From the NCBI RefSeq assembly GCF_015234305.1, contig NZ_JADGMI010000006.1:426816-490815 (forward strand): a stretch of 64,000 nt of DNA, in the 5' to 3' direction. The first letter of the stretch is position 1. The number at the start of each line of letters is the position of its first letter. The notes beneath the pieces were generated by a model. That model was given only the letters and a program-made list of their open reading frames with translations, was not told the DNA's origin and made no database searches. Made by a program: the position numbers and the translations under genes. Below are positions 16,663-29,593 of the stretch, piece after piece. Origin of the DNA: Superficieibacter sp. 1612_C1. GTDB taxonomy: Bacteria; Pseudomonadota; Gammaproteobacteria; Enterobacterales; Enterobacteriaceae.

Positions 16663-18684
16663 TCACTGTGCGGATGATTCTGTTTTTGTCCCTGATGCTG
16701 CTTTTTTGCGCTTTGTGGTCTTTTTCCCGTTGGTGTTAATAATACCTTTGCAGTCTGGGTAACGCACGCAACCCCAAAAATCTCCTTTCTTACCTTTGCG
16801 TTTACGTGTGGGCCCTTTGCATAACGGACAAGGGGGCGTGACGGGAGCGGTGATTTTCACACTGTCCTGGCGGCCTTTTTCGACAAGGTGACGGGTCCAC
16901 TGCAGCTGCTTTTGCATAAAGACCGCAAGCGACATTTTCCCCTGCGAAATATCATCCAGTGCCTGCTCCCATAATGCGGTCATGCCCGGGCTCGTCAGCG
17001 TTTCCGGCAGGGCCGCAATCAGCTCCCGGGCCATCTGCGTTGAGTGGATGTGCTTCCCTTTTTTCTCCAGATAGTGTCGTTTGAAGAGGGTTTCGAGTAC
17101 TGCCGCACGCGTCGCCTCTGTGCCCAGACCTGCGTTATCACGCAGCACTTTCTTGAGCTTCGGGTCACTGACGAAACTGGCCGCGTTCTTCATGGCAGCA
17201 ATCAACGTCCCCTCCGTGAACGGTTTAGGCGGACTGGTTTTCATATCTTTAACCTCAGAACCGGTGACAGCGCAAATATCCCCTTTTGCCAGCGCCGGCA
17301 GCGCCATACTGTCACCGTCGACGTCCTCTTCATCGTCATCTTTTTCAGCCTGGAACAATGACTTCCAGCCCGTCACCACACCGACTTTCCCGCGTGTACG
17401 GAACAGCTGACCACCGATATTGAAAGACGCCTCCGTCACGTCAGATTCCTGCAGCGGAAGGAACTGGGCGAAATAATGCTGGCGAATCAGATGGTAGACC
17501 TTCAGCTCATCGGCGCTGAGGCGCGACAAATCAAATGCCTGTCGGGTGGGAATGATGGCATGGTGCGCGGTGATTTTCTTGTCATTCCAGACACGCGAGA
17601 CAAACTTCCTGTCCAGCTGATTCAGTACCGGGGCCACAGCGGGATCGGATTTTGCCACTGCCGCCAGAACGTCGGGTATTTCCTGCTGCATCGAAGTTGG
17701 AAGGAAACCGCAATCTGTCCGGGGGTAGGTGGTCGCTTTGTGGGTTTCGTAGAGGGATTGGGCAATGGCGAGCACATCATTTGCGCCCATGCCGAACTTT
17801 CGGGAGCAGACCTGCTGAAGGGTGCCCAGGTCAAAACAGAGGGGGGCCGCCGTTTTTTCCCGCTTCTGTGTTACCTCCAGTACCACAGCCCTGCCCTGCT
17901 GCTGACACAACTGCCCCACCGCCCGGGCGGCCTGGGGATTGATGCAACGCTTTTCCTCATCACAGTACTGCTCAACGGGCACCCAGACTGCCCGGAACCG
18001 GACGCCCTCTTTTTCAATAAGCGCATGTACCTGCCACCAGGGCTTTGGCACGAAGGATGTGATTTCATTATCCCTGTTAACCACCATAGCAAGCGTCGGC
18101 GTCTGTACCCGCCCGACGGACAGCACTTCTGACACCCCTGAGTCACGGGCCTTAAGGGTATAAAGACGCGTCAGGTTCATGCCAATGAGCCAGTCCGCCT
18201 GGCTCCTGCCCTTGCCGGCATCATACAGCAGGGCTGTTTTTTCCCCCGGAAGAATACTGCTAAGTGCTTCCTTCACACTGGCCTCATCCAGGGCTGACAA
18301 CCAGAGCCGGCGTACCGCGCCACTGTAGCGGCAGTATTCCATCAGCTCACGAGCGATCACCTCGCCCTCGCGGTCGGCATCGGTTGCGATGACCACTTCA
18401 GACGCCTTTTTGAGCAGCTTACTGATAACGGTGAACTGCGATTTTGTCTGCTCTTTAACGACCATTTTCCAGGCCTCAGGCAGCACAGGCAGAACATCGG
18501 CACGCCATGGCCTGCCATACTGCTCGCCATAGGCTTCAGGGCTGGCAGTTTCGAGTAAATGGCCGACCGCCCAGGTCACAACGATGTTACCGCCGCTGAT
18601 AAATCCCTGCTCACGCTTGCTGATACCCAGCACGCGGGCAATATCCTTTGCCTGGGAGGGTTTTTCACACAGAAAGAGTTGCAT
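16663..18684 (-). CDS. topB: DNA topoisomerase III (ICE-type TopB)
   Basis: 673 residues. The TOPRIM domain starts the protein (MQLFLCEKPSQAKDIA) with the DADREGEVIARE metal motif (about 99-110). The catalytic tyrosine lies in TYPRTDCGFLP (about 318-328) and the VGRVQTPTLAM motif is present. A C-terminal zinc ribbon (CPLCKGPTRKR ... CVRYPDCKG) and a basic tail complete it. It unlinks DNA during element replication. It is fifth in the parA-dnaB-parB-lipoprotein-topB run; GGGAGGCAACAC precedes ATG 18684. Confidence 0.96.
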   Translation of the reverse strand: MQLFLCEKPSQAKDIARVLGISKREQGFISGGNIVVTWAVGHLLETASPEAYGEQYGRPWRADVLPVLPEAWKMVVKEQTKSQFTVISKLLKKASEVVIATDADREGEVIARELMEYCRYSGAVRRLWLSALDEASVKEALSSILPGEKTALLYDAGKGRSQADWLIGMNLTRLYTLKARDSGVSEVLSVGRVQTPTLAMVVNRDNEITSFVPKPWWQVHALIEKEGVRFRAVWVPVEQYCDEEKRCINPQAARAVGQLCQQQGRAVVLEVTQKREKTAAPLCFDLGTLQQVCSRKFGMGANDVLAIAQSLYETHKATTYPRTDCGFLPTSMQQEIPDVLAAVAKSDPAVAPVLNQLDRKFVSRVWNDKKITAHHAIIPTRQAFDLSRLSADELKVYHLIRQHYFAQFLPLQESDVTEASFNIGGQLFRTRGKVGVVTGWKSLFQAEKDDDEEDVDGDSMALPALAKGDICAVTGSEVKDMKTSPPKPFTEGTLIAAMKNAASFVSDPKLKKVLRDNAGLGTEATRAAVLETLFKRHYLEKKGKHIHSTQMARELIAALPETLTSPGMTALWEQALDDISQGKMSLAVFMQKQLQWTRHLVEKGRQDSVKITAPVTPPCPLCKGPTRKRKGKKGDFWGCVRYPDCKGIINTNGKKTTKRKKAASGTKTESSAQ

Positions 18685-18699
18685 GTGTTGCCTCCCGCA

Positions 18700-19254
18700 T
18701 CAGCGTTTTTCACCCGCCGCAACAGCGCGGACATCATTCATCAGCTTCGTGACGCCGGACCCGGCCAGACGCTGTGATGATGATGAGCGATAGACAACAT
18801 AGAGCCTGCTGCCGGACCCGTTTTTCTCGATTTCGATATCCAGGTGATCACGTCCGTTCCAGTCGGAGCCCATTTTGTAGTAGCTGCCCGGCATGGCGTC
18901 CCAGACGGGATGCGCATCATCTTCTGCCGCCGCTTTCCAGTCCCCGTCATTTGCGGCCTGCCGCAGTGCCTCAAGCTCCTGTGTGGAGATAAATTTGTAA
19001 TGGCGCTTCAGGCGGGCCGCCGCGGTATCCACATCGACCGGCACGGAGAACGTTTTATCGACGGACTGCATGGCCTGTTGCCCCGCCGGGCTCATCAGCG
19101 GCATCCCGCCACTTTCTCCGCTGTCGTTGCCGCCTAACGTTTTTGTCAGGTTCGCAGCGGTATCGCTGACCTGTTTATTAATCGCAGCCCAGTCCGTTGT
19201 TGCGCATCCGCTCAGTAAAAAGAAGGAGGTGAGGAGGAACACAGGGCGAATCAT
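18700..19254 (-). CDS. ICE lipoprotein of unknown function
   Basis: 184 residues with a lipobox (LLSGCATT, Cys17). The rest is soluble, with a Ser/Gly-rich segment and a C-terminal domain (KRHYKFISTQELEALRQAA ... RLYVVYRSSSSQRLAGSG). It starts 1 bp after the parB stop and lies 15 bp before topB, so it is in the same operon. I do not recognise a function. Confidence 0.75.
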   Translation of the reverse strand: MIRPVFLLTSFFLLSGCATTDWAAINKQVSDTAANLTKTLGGNDSGESGGMPLMSPAGQQAMQSVDKTFSVPVDVDTAAARLKRHYKFISTQELEALRQAANDGDWKAAAEDDAHPVWDAMPGSYYKMGSDWNGRDHLDIEIEKNGSGSRLYVVYRSSSSQRLAGSGVTKLMNDVRAVAAGEKR

Positions 19255-19255
19255 A

Positions 19256-20584
19256 TTATTTCTCCTCCTGAACGGCTTTTCTCAGAGGTGGAGAAAAGGA
19301 AGAGCGTTTCTTACCAGTAAGAATGTCAGTATCGGGCATGCCCAGTTTTTCTATTGCCTGTTGTGCTTCTTTAGTCTGGATTGCTATGTCAGCACGGTTA
19401 ACCTTGACGGTTCGATAAAGGCGTAGCACACCATATACTTTTCTGATTAAGTGAGCGCAATGGCTCAGTAGTTCATCGCGACGGTTGCGGGATATGAGAC
19501 CGTAATGAGCCGCCTGGAATGCTTTATCCGGGGCGGGCGTTACCGGCTCTCCTGAGATTTCACGACGTGGACTGGAGAAAGGCTGCGCGACCTCAACAGA
19601 CTTCTGCGCCGGTGTGGCCTGACCTGCAGAGTCAGCGGTGACGAGGCTGTTTACGGGAGGGATGGACACCGGTTCTGGATCGCCGAAGTGATGTCTGCGG
19701 TTACGTTCTTTAGGATCCAGTTCCATCATCCAGCGGTCATAATCCAGCTCCGGATGGGGCAGCGCATGCAGTAAATCACCAATTAATTCATCGCGAAACA
19801 TCTCAAGAGACCACAGTTCCGGTGAGTTGAAACGGCCACAACACTGGCCAAAAACGTCGCTGAAGGATTTGTCGCCTGTGTCTGAAATCAGGCAAAACTC
19901 ATCCCACACGCGTTCAGCATCATGCCGGAGCGCCAGCAGCGCCGTTATCTGAGGCCTGCCGAGCCCGGACTCAAGCAGGTCTGGGATCCACGGAAAAAGA
20001 TATTTCAGTGCATCTTCCATACGGCTGATAGTTGAATTATGTACCGGCAGACCTTCACGGGTCAGAAGCTCTGACAACTGTCGTAAAGAGACTGGCTTTC
20101 CTAACTGCTCTTCATATATAGAGCGGGCTTTGTGGATCCCCTGCGCTTTTTCAATAAAACTCAGTTCCCCGCGCACTTCATTCTCTGCCAGATGGCCGAT
20201 AACACACTGCAGCCGTCCCGGCCACGGCTTGAACAACACATGGACACGGAAAAAACGGTCTTCTCCGGTCTCCTGCCACAGTTCTGACAGGATCTGATAA
20301 CGTGTATTACCACCGTCGCTGAAGATGTACATATCGGGCTCACCATCCGGGTCACGGGTGACTTTGGGTACGGTGTCCAGCCCGCGCGAACGGATGGAAG
20401 CCTTGATATCGTCATAACGCGGATTGCGTGATGTTCGCGGATTATCAGGATTCGGGCTTAACTGGTCGAGCGTCAGGACCATGGGCATTTCAGCCGCCGG
20501 CATGACGCTGATATTGCCGGCCGCCTGCGACTGGCGTCCGGGCTGCAGCATGGCAGCCCCCACATTAGAACTTTTACGGCTCAT
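19256..20584 (-). CDS. parB: ParB-family protein, PFGI-1 class (TIGR03764)
   Basis: 442 residues. The ParB/Srx domain carries LDQLSPNPDNPRTSRNPRYD (about 39-58) and DGGNTRYQILSEL, followed by a helix-turn-helix region (SLRQLSELLTREGLPVHNST) and a long C-terminal part. It is the partition or stability partner of ParA. Its start overlaps the dnaB stop by 4 bp (ATGA). Confidence 0.92.
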   Translation of the reverse strand: MSRKSSNVGAAMLQPGRQSQAAGNISVMPAAEMPMVLTLDQLSPNPDNPRTSRNPRYDDIKASIRSRGLDTVPKVTRDPDGEPDMYIFSDGGNTRYQILSELWQETGEDRFFRVHVLFKPWPGRLQCVIGHLAENEVRGELSFIEKAQGIHKARSIYEEQLGKPVSLRQLSELLTREGLPVHNSTISRMEDALKYLFPWIPDLLESGLGRPQITALLALRHDAERVWDEFCLISDTGDKSFSDVFGQCCGRFNSPELWSLEMFRDELIGDLLHALPHPELDYDRWMMELDPKERNRRHHFGDPEPVSIPPVNSLVTADSAGQATPAQKSVEVAQPFSSPRREISGEPVTPAPDKAFQAAHYGLISRNRRDELLSHCAHLIRKVYGVLRLYRTVKVNRADIAIQTKEAQQAIEKLGMPDTDILTGKKRSSFSPPLRKAVQEEK

Positions 20585-21951
20585 GCCTGTTTCCTCCCGC
20601 TGCGGTAACCGAAGTCATAGCTGCCTTCCTGAAACTCCGAAAAGAGGGTATAACGCCCGTCAAATTTGACTTTCACCGTGCCGGTTGGCCCCTGCCGCTG
20701 CTTGCCGACAATGATCTCAGCCACCCCGGCATCAGGAGTGCCGGGGTTATAAACCTCATCCCGGTAAATAAACATGATGAGGTCTGCATCCTGCTCAAGC
20801 GCACCAGAGTCACGCAGGTCACCATTATTAGGGCGTTTATCGGCCCGCTGCTCCACCAGGCGGTTGAGCTGGGAAAGCGCCAGTACCGGACAGCCCAGCT
20901 CTTTACCGAGCGCCTTAAGCGAGCGGGAAATTTCCGCTATTTCCTGCGTGCGGTTTTCCTGCTCGGGGGAGCGGACAAGCTGCAGATAGTCCAGCATGAT
21001 GAGAGAGGGTCTGCCGTATTTGCGGACATAGCGACGGGCGCGGGCGCGCAGTGTAGCCGGGGTCTGGTAGCTGGTATCATCAATGATCAGACGGTTTTTC
21101 CATTCAATAATGCGACCGGTAGCCGCTGACACGCGAGCCCAGTCTTCATCATCCATGTTGCCGCTGCGAAGCCGGGACAGTTCCACCCGGCCTTCCATCG
21201 CCAGCAGGCGCATCATCAGCTGCTCTGAGGGCATTTCAAGACTGAACACAAAGACGTGATCGTCAGGTTTTGCGCCCACGGCCGCGGTGCAGGCGGCCAT
21301 GGCCAGCGACGTTTTTCCCATGGAAGGACGGGCGGCCAGCAGGGCCAGATCGCCGGGCTGGAGACCACAGGTCATCGCGTCCAGTTCACTGAAACCGGTC
21401 GGTGTGCCGGTGAGGCCGTCACTGGCGGACATACTTTCCAGATGCGTCAGCAGTTTATCCAGCGCCTCGTTAACGCCGGTCTCACTGTTGAGCTGCATGG
21501 CTCCCTGTTCGGCAATGTTAAACAGCTTACCTTCGGCCGACTCAAGGATGCCGGCCGAGCTGGCTTTCGGGGCCTGCACATCGGAAAGAAGACTGTTACC
21601 CACTGTCATCAGCTGCCGCAGGCGGCTTTTCTCCGCCACCACGCCGGCGTAAGCAAGGATATTGGCTGCAGACGGCGTGTTTTTACTCATTTCAGCCAGA
21701 TAAGCAAAGCCGCCACACTGTTCAAGGTCGCCTTTGTTCTCCAGCCGTTCCGTAATAGTGATGAGATCGAGCGGTAGCCCTTCTCCGGCCAGCTCGGCCA
21801 TGACGCGGAAGACCATACGGTGCGGCCGGGAAAACAAATCTTCCGGGGAGATTTGCAGTATCACCTCATCCCACCGGTCGTTATCAAGCATCAGTCCGCC
21901 CAGTACGGCCTGCTCAGCCTCATAAGAGCAGGGCATCATCATCTCAGACAT
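20581..21951 (-). CDS. dnaB: Replicative DNA helicase DnaB of the integrative element
   Basis: 456 residues, full length for DnaB. The N-terminal domain (SYEAEQAVLGGLMLDNDRWD) and RecA-like core are intact: Walker A ARPSMGKTSLA (about 209-219), Walker B LIMLDYLQLV and the H4 motif DLRDSGALEQDADLIMFIYR. SPI-7-type elements carry their own copy, probably for replicating the excised circle. It overlaps parA by 8 bp. Confidence 0.95.
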   Translation of the reverse strand: MSEMMMPCSYEAEQAVLGGLMLDNDRWDEVILQISPEDLFSRPHRMVFRVMAELAGEGLPLDLITITERLENKGDLEQCGGFAYLAEMSKNTPSAANILAYAGVVAEKSRLRQLMTVGNSLLSDVQAPKASSAGILESAEGKLFNIAEQGAMQLNSETGVNEALDKLLTHLESMSASDGLTGTPTGFSELDAMTCGLQPGDLALLAARPSMGKTSLAMAACTAAVGAKPDDHVFVFSLEMPSEQLMMRLLAMEGRVELSRLRSGNMDDEDWARVSAATGRIIEWKNRLIIDDTSYQTPATLRARARRYVRKYGRPSLIMLDYLQLVRSPEQENRTQEIAEISRSLKALGKELGCPVLALSQLNRLVEQRADKRPNNGDLRDSGALEQDADLIMFIYRDEVYNPGTPDAGVAEIIVGKQRQGPTGTVKVKFDGRYTLFSEFQEGSYDFGYRSGRKQA

Positions 21952-22819
21952 GACGCACCTCCCGGGTCAGAACGTCACTGAAATGGCTCTGCCACTCAGG
22001 GAACAGTTCACACGCGAGGTCGTGCATGGTGACGGCTGCGGCCGGACCTTTGCGGCGTGTTTTGTATTCCAGACGATGCACGGGCTGCTGCTTGACGTGC
22101 CCCAGTTTGAAAATATCCAGCGCCTCGATACGGGTATTGAGTAAACGATAAACGTCACGGTTGCCCAGCGCAGAGGCGTCGTAATGTTTTTCGTTAATGA
22201 TGGCGGCAAGACCGTCCATTGCTTCACGGTCAAGCAGAGTGTTTTCGATACAGTTGACGAGAATGGAAATATCAGGAAGGCGGATACCGTAATTTTCATA
22301 GGTTTTCAGGCGGGTAAGCATGTGAAGGGAGCCGCGGATAAATTCACGGACATCCGGAAGGATGGGTTTAACAACGCCCATCACATTACCGGTAGAGGAC
22401 AGGAGGGAAAGCTCAGTCATAACGCCTGTTGCGCCTTTAGAATCCACAATAATGGCGTCATAACGGTTAAAGAAAGGATGCTGAAGTATGTTACGCAGGC
22501 GAAGACGGCCATCTGCAGCGTGGAGCATCGCGGTCGGCAACAGTTCGTCCGGGTCGTTTGAGTAGATGACATCGAGATTTTTTATGGCGGTCTGCGAAAT
22601 GCATTGCGTATGGTCACTGACCATCTGCATCAACAATTCATAGAGACCGAATGGGGATTCATGCTCCAGCGCGAAGATACTGCTGGCTGTGGGCTGGGAA
22701 TAGTCTGCATCCACAAGAAGGGTATTCAGGCCAGCATCGGCAAGAAAACCGGCAAGGTAAGCAGCAAACGTGGATTTGCCTTCTCCACCTTTGGGAGAGA
22801 TAACGGGAAGTATTGTCAT
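21944..22819 (-). CDS. parA: ParA-family ATPase at the attachment-site end of the element
   Basis: 291 residues from ATG 22819 (MTILPVISPKGGEGKSTFAA); ATGs at 22828 and 22837 are alternatives. The deviant Walker A KGGEGKST (about 9-16) and the DADYSQPT and IIVDSKGAT motifs are typical of ParA/Soj ATPases. In SPI-7-class elements this gene lies next to one end and is needed for element maintenance. Here it stops about 90 bp short of the tRNA-Phe repeat, as expected. Confidence 0.93.
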   Translation of the reverse strand: MTILPVISPKGGEGKSTFAAYLAGFLADAGLNTLLVDADYSQPTASSIFALEHESPFGLYELLMQMVSDHTQCISQTAIKNLDVIYSNDPDELLPTAMLHAADGRLRLRNILQHPFFNRYDAIIVDSKGATGVMTELSLLSSTGNVMGVVKPILPDVREFIRGSLHMLTRLKTYENYGIRLPDISILVNCIENTLLDREAMDGLAAIINEKHYDASALGNRDVYRLLNTRIEALDIFKLGHVKQQPVHRLEYKTRRKGPAAAVTMHDLACELFPEWQSHFSDVLTREVRHV

Positions 22820-22911
22820 TTTGCACATCCAAAACAATGGTTTGGATGTATGCGTTAGCGATTATTCACATCTCTGTAACACAAAGGCAAAAAATTTAAC
22901 TTTCCGGCAAT

Positions 22912-22960
22912 GGGATTGAAAATCCCCGTGTCCTTGGTTCGATTCCGAGTCCGGGCACCA
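22912..22960 (+). other. Attachment site: 49-bp copy of the 3' end of tRNA-Phe
   Basis: GGGATTGAAAATCCCC (anticodon arm with GAA), then TTCGATTCC (T arm) and GAGTCCGGGCACCA match the 3' part of enterobacterial tRNA-Phe through the CCA. The 5' half of the tRNA is absent (TTTCCGGCAAT precedes it), so it is not a working gene. Such 3'-end repeats are the att sites of SPI-7-type elements in pheU/pheV. It closes the left element and starts the next island. Confidence 0.93.
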
Positions 22961-22971
22961 CCTATTCTTAT

Positions 22972-22997
22972 ACGGACGTCTACGGACGTCCGTTTTT
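22972..22997 (+). terminator. Intrinsic terminator after the tRNA-Phe repeat
   Basis: ACGGACGT and ACGTCCGT (22972-22993) form a perfect stem followed by TTTTT. It is the kind of terminator that normally follows tRNA-Phe. Confidence 0.75.
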
Positions 22998-23139
22998 ACT
23001 TTCCCCATCAATAAGTTCCCACTTACACCACGTCTACCCAGTTACACTGAAAACCACTCGCAGCCACATCTGTTTGCTGGTAAAACTGTTGGTAAAGTCA
23101 GTTCGATTATTTTTTTACCAACAATCGGAGGGGATTTCG

Positions 23140-24432
23140 ATGCCACTCACTGATATTAAAGTAAAAAATGCCCGTCCCTCAGAGAAACCCGTCAAACTCA
23201 CAGACGGACAGGGGCTTTATCTCCTCGTGCATCCCAATGGTTCAAAGTACTGGCAACTGGCATACCGTTTCAGTGGAAAACAAAAAGTTTTCTCCGTCGG
23301 CGTCTACCCTCTTGTTTCTCTTTCAGAAGCCCGTAAAAAACGCGATGAGGCCAGAAAACTCCTGAGCGACGGTATTGACCCTGTTCAGCAGAAGAAACAT
23401 GCCAGAAACGAAACGGCCGGGATTATCCGTTTTGAACATATTGCCAGGGAATGGCATCAGAAACTTTCACTCAGTGAACGCTGGTCTGAAGCACACAGTG
23501 ATCGCGTGTTAAGCAGCCTGATTAGCCATGTATTCCCTTCTATCGGACAATGTGACATAACCCGGTTGTCGACACGGGATCTTCTTGTCCCCATCAGAAC
23601 TGTTGAAACAGCGGGACATCTGGAAACGGCTTCCCGTCTGAAGCAACGGCTCACTGCCATTATGCGCTACGCAGTCCAGGAAGCGCTTATCAGTCACAAT
23701 ACTGCTCTGGATCTGGAGGGGGCCATATCAGCACCTGAACGTACCCACAGGCCAGCCCTGGAGCTTGAGGCTATCCCTGACCTGCTGAGCCGTATTGAAG
23801 GCTATAAGGGCCGCAGGCTTACCGTACTGGCCATCAGACTGACCTTACTGGTGTTCATTCGTTCAAGTGAGCTTCGTTTTGCCCGCTGGCCTGAAATTGA
23901 TTTTAAAAATGCGCTCTGGCTTATCCCACCTGAACGGGAAGAAATTATTAACGTCAGGTTTTCCGGTCGTGGTTCAAAAATGAAAACACCACACTATGTT
24001 CCTCTCAGTCGACAGGCCATGCAGATACTGGAGGAGCTGAAAACACTAAGCTACGATGCAACTGACGGTCAGGGGCTGATTTTTGTGGGCTGTCACAGCA
24101 TTCATAAACCAATGAGTGAAAATACAGTGAACAAAGCCCTGAGAACGATGGGTTATGATACGAAATCAGATATTTGTGGTCACGGCTTCAGAACAATGGC
24201 CTGCAGTTGTCTCGTGGAGTCAGGGAAATGGTCTGAAGATGCAATTGAAAGGCAGATGAGCCATCAGGAGCGAAATCAGGTCCGCGCGGCATATATTCAC
24301 AAGGCAAAGCATCTGGAGCAACGTCGGCTGATGCTGCAGTGGTGGGCTGATTACCTGGATGCAAACCGGGACGGAATGGTCAGGCCATTTGAGTTTTCCT
24401 GCGCGGAAACCACAAGCCCGGTGAGCAGCTAA
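23140..24432 (+). CDS. int: P4-type tyrosine integrase of the second (lac) island
   Basis: 430 residues from ATG 23140, preceded by GGAGGGG; the open frame from 23074 adds an unlikely N-terminus. The DUF4102-type arm-binding domain (LTDIKVKNARPSEKPVKLTD) is followed by a core with RSSELRFARW, HGFRTMA (His-x-x-Arg) and a C-terminal Tyr in RAAYIHKAKHLEQR. P4-type integrases insert islands into tRNA 3' ends and are read away from the tRNA, exactly as here, so this one probably recognises the tRNA-Phe copy 180 bp upstream. Confidence 0.94.
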   Translation: MPLTDIKVKNARPSEKPVKLTDGQGLYLLVHPNGSKYWQLAYRFSGKQKVFSVGVYPLVSLSEARKKRDEARKLLSDGIDPVQQKKHARNETAGIIRFEHIAREWHQKLSLSERWSEAHSDRVLSSLISHVFPSIGQCDITRLSTRDLLVPIRTVETAGHLETASRLKQRLTAIMRYAVQEALISHNTALDLEGAISAPERTHRPALELEAIPDLLSRIEGYKGRRLTVLAIRLTLLVFIRSSELRFARWPEIDFKNALWLIPPEREEIINVRFSGRGSKMKTPHYVPLSRQAMQILEELKTLSYDATDGQGLIFVGCHSIHKPMSENTVNKALRTMGYDTKSDICGHGFRTMACSCLVESGKWSEDAIERQMSHQERNQVRAAYIHKAKHLEQRRLMLQWWADYLDANRDGMVRPFEFSCAETTSPVSS

Positions 24433-25152
24433 CTTTAATCGTTGCCGCCACATCTTATAAGCGCCCCGTATACGAGTAAATGGAAGAAAGGTTGCCTGAA
24501 GGTAGCCTTTCCTGTACCTCAATATACAGGGAAGCTGGTTCTTATTTCATCTTATCACATGTGAATGATGGATTTAGTAACATTGATCCTTTTCAGGAAA
24601 TAATAAATTCACATCCTGCCCGTTGCTTTAAGTGAATTTCAAACATAAACTCTCTTAACCTGTTCATAAATATTTGTTATGCTAAAGTTGCCCAAATAAA
24701 TGAATAGCAAAACAAGACGTCAGTGTCAGCTAGTTTTTAAATTCAACTTATCACCCAGAAGAAAACATTATTATTTTTTATATAAAAACAACAATGCTTA
24801 ACATGCGTCAACAGACATGCATATAAACAAAACGATAAACAAGAATTAATAACCACATCACTATGTTCCTCCGGTACCTTAATGACCAATACCACCTGAG
24901 CAGTATGCATGCCTTCAAAACAGGTATTAATGTTAGTGCTTTATCATAACAATAAATTTTAAGGCGAGCTGGAGCCTCAATTCCGAATTAAAATAAAGCT
25001 TATGTGAGCGAAACACGATTTTCCAGTACTATACTCATCATTTTCCAGTTTTCCACCTGAAGAGTTAATCAATGGCGGCTGACTGATATTCAGGCATACT
25101 CCGACACCATTTTAGTCTTACGGATACTATATGCTGACTAAATAAGGATGTC
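24433..25152. other. Low-GC non-coding gap between int and lacI
   Basis: About 720 bp without a credible gene. It is clearly richer in A and T than the lac genes. The two convergent genes int and lacI face each other across it. No repeats or RNA genes were recognised. Confidence 0.5.
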
Positions 25153-26223
25153 TCACAACTTTTCCACCAGTGCTTTTAATTGTGTAATTAACTGCGTTTT
25201 CTCATCCCCGGCTTCTGTTTTACAGGGTCTGGTTGACTCACGGATGATCAAACGTGTAGGCAACAACTCGCTGATTTTTTTCTGCGGAGTTGCCATCAAC
25301 TGGATCAGCAACTCTACCGCCCGCTTACCCAATACATTAAAATCCTGGGCAACGGTGGTTAACGGCGGCTGAAAGTAAAAGCTGTCCGCCGTGTCGTCAT
25401 AACCGGTGACCGAGACAGCCTGGCTGCCGGTACGATTAAGCTGCGCCAGCGCGCTAAGCACCCCGAGCGCCATCTGATCGTTCGCCACCACGATTGCACT
25501 AATACGTGGATGCTGATGCAGTAGTTCAAACGTCTTATTCCAGCCACTGGCGGCGCTCCAGTCACCAAATACCGTTACCGCATTGCTGACCCCCAGCCAG
25601 TGCAGAGCCTCGCGCCAGCTGCTCAGCCGCATGCGCGCGGAAACCGAACTTTCCGGCCCGGCAAGTAACCCGAACTCGCGGTGCCCGGATTCCCAAAGGT
25701 GCCGTACGCAGGCACCGCAACCGTCGCGGTGATCGAAGCGCACGCAGCACACATCAGTCTCAGGTGAAACATCAAGAAACAGGCAGGCAATGTCCGGGTT
25801 CTCCTCTACCAGTTGCTCCGCAAGACTGCTTTCCAGTGGCAGGCTGATAATCGTGCCACGAATATGCTGGGCGCGAAACTCATTGAGCCGTGCCTGCAGC
25901 GACGGATAATCGACCTGCGCCGGCATTGCAATCGAGACCTCCATCTGATGCAAACCAGCATAGCTTTTCACCGCCGCAGCGATTTGCGAAGGTGCGTGCA
26001 GCGTTAGCGAGGCAGTAATCAGGCCAATCGACGATGCGGATTTACCCGCCAGCAGCTGCGCAGAACGGTTCGGCACATAGTGCAGCGCCTGCATCGCGCG
26101 AATGACTTTATCGCGGGTTCGTTCGGACACCACATCCGGTTTATTCAGCACCCGGGAGACCGTCTGCTGAGACACTCCGGCCTCCCGGGCCACATCTTCT
26201 AACGTTGCCAGACGGCGTTGCAT
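25153..26223 (-). CDS. lacI: Lactose operon repressor LacI
   Basis: 356 residues from ATG 26223 (MQRRLATLEDVAREAGVSQQ); the frame's longer start at 26289 would cross an operator. The LacI helix-turn-helix is exact (VSQQTVSRVLNKPDVVSERT) followed by the hinge helix NRSAQLLAGK. The ligand domain includes VANDQMALGVLSAL and VTGYDDTADSFYFQPPLTTV, close to E. coli LacI. The C-terminus has a short leucine-rich tail (LITQLKALVEKL) of the type that makes tetramers. Unlike in E. coli, lacI is divergent from lacZ, sharing a 206-bp control region. Confidence 0.95.
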   Translation of the reverse strand: MQRRLATLEDVAREAGVSQQTVSRVLNKPDVVSERTRDKVIRAMQALHYVPNRSAQLLAGKSASSIGLITASLTLHAPSQIAAAVKSYAGLHQMEVSIAMPAQVDYPSLQARLNEFRAQHIRGTIISLPLESSLAEQLVEENPDIACLFLDVSPETDVCCVRFDHRDGCGACVRHLWESGHREFGLLAGPESSVSARMRLSSWREALHWLGVSNAVTVFGDWSAASGWNKTFELLHQHPRISAIVVANDQMALGVLSALAQLNRTGSQAVSVTGYDDTADSFYFQPPLTTVAQDFNVLGKRAVELLIQLMATPQKKISELLPTRLIIRESTRPCKTEAGDEKTQLITQLKALVEKL

Positions 26224-26250
26224 CACATACTCCTTTTGTCCCAAAACACC

Positions 26251-26269
26251 AATGTCGTTCGCTAACATT
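26251..26269. promoter_or_regulatory. Probable LacI operator in the lacI leader
   Basis: AATGTCGTTCGCTAACATT is a 19-bp imperfect palindrome (AATGT/ACATT) 28 bp upstream of the lacI start. Its reverse complement shares TAGCGAA-GACATT with the second site near lacZ, so lacI is probably autoregulated through a DNA loop. Confidence 0.65.
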
Positions 26270-26384
26270 TTATGTTTAAAGGACGACAAAACCCAGCCCT
26301 TTTTATGACGTTTCGTGATCGCCAGTGGATTTCGTTTTCGCCAGTATTGCGGACACGAGAAAAATAACTGATAACAAATCCATA

Positions 26385-29537
<3,153 letters not shown>

Positions 29538-29593
29538 TAATCGGGGGGCATAAGCCCCCAACCTTACAGGCATAATAATATGGAATATTCACG

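Noticed and set aside
22861..22960. A working tRNA-Phe gene
   Set aside because: Only the 3' 49 bases match; the acceptor 5' strand and D arm are missing, so it is an attachment-site copy.
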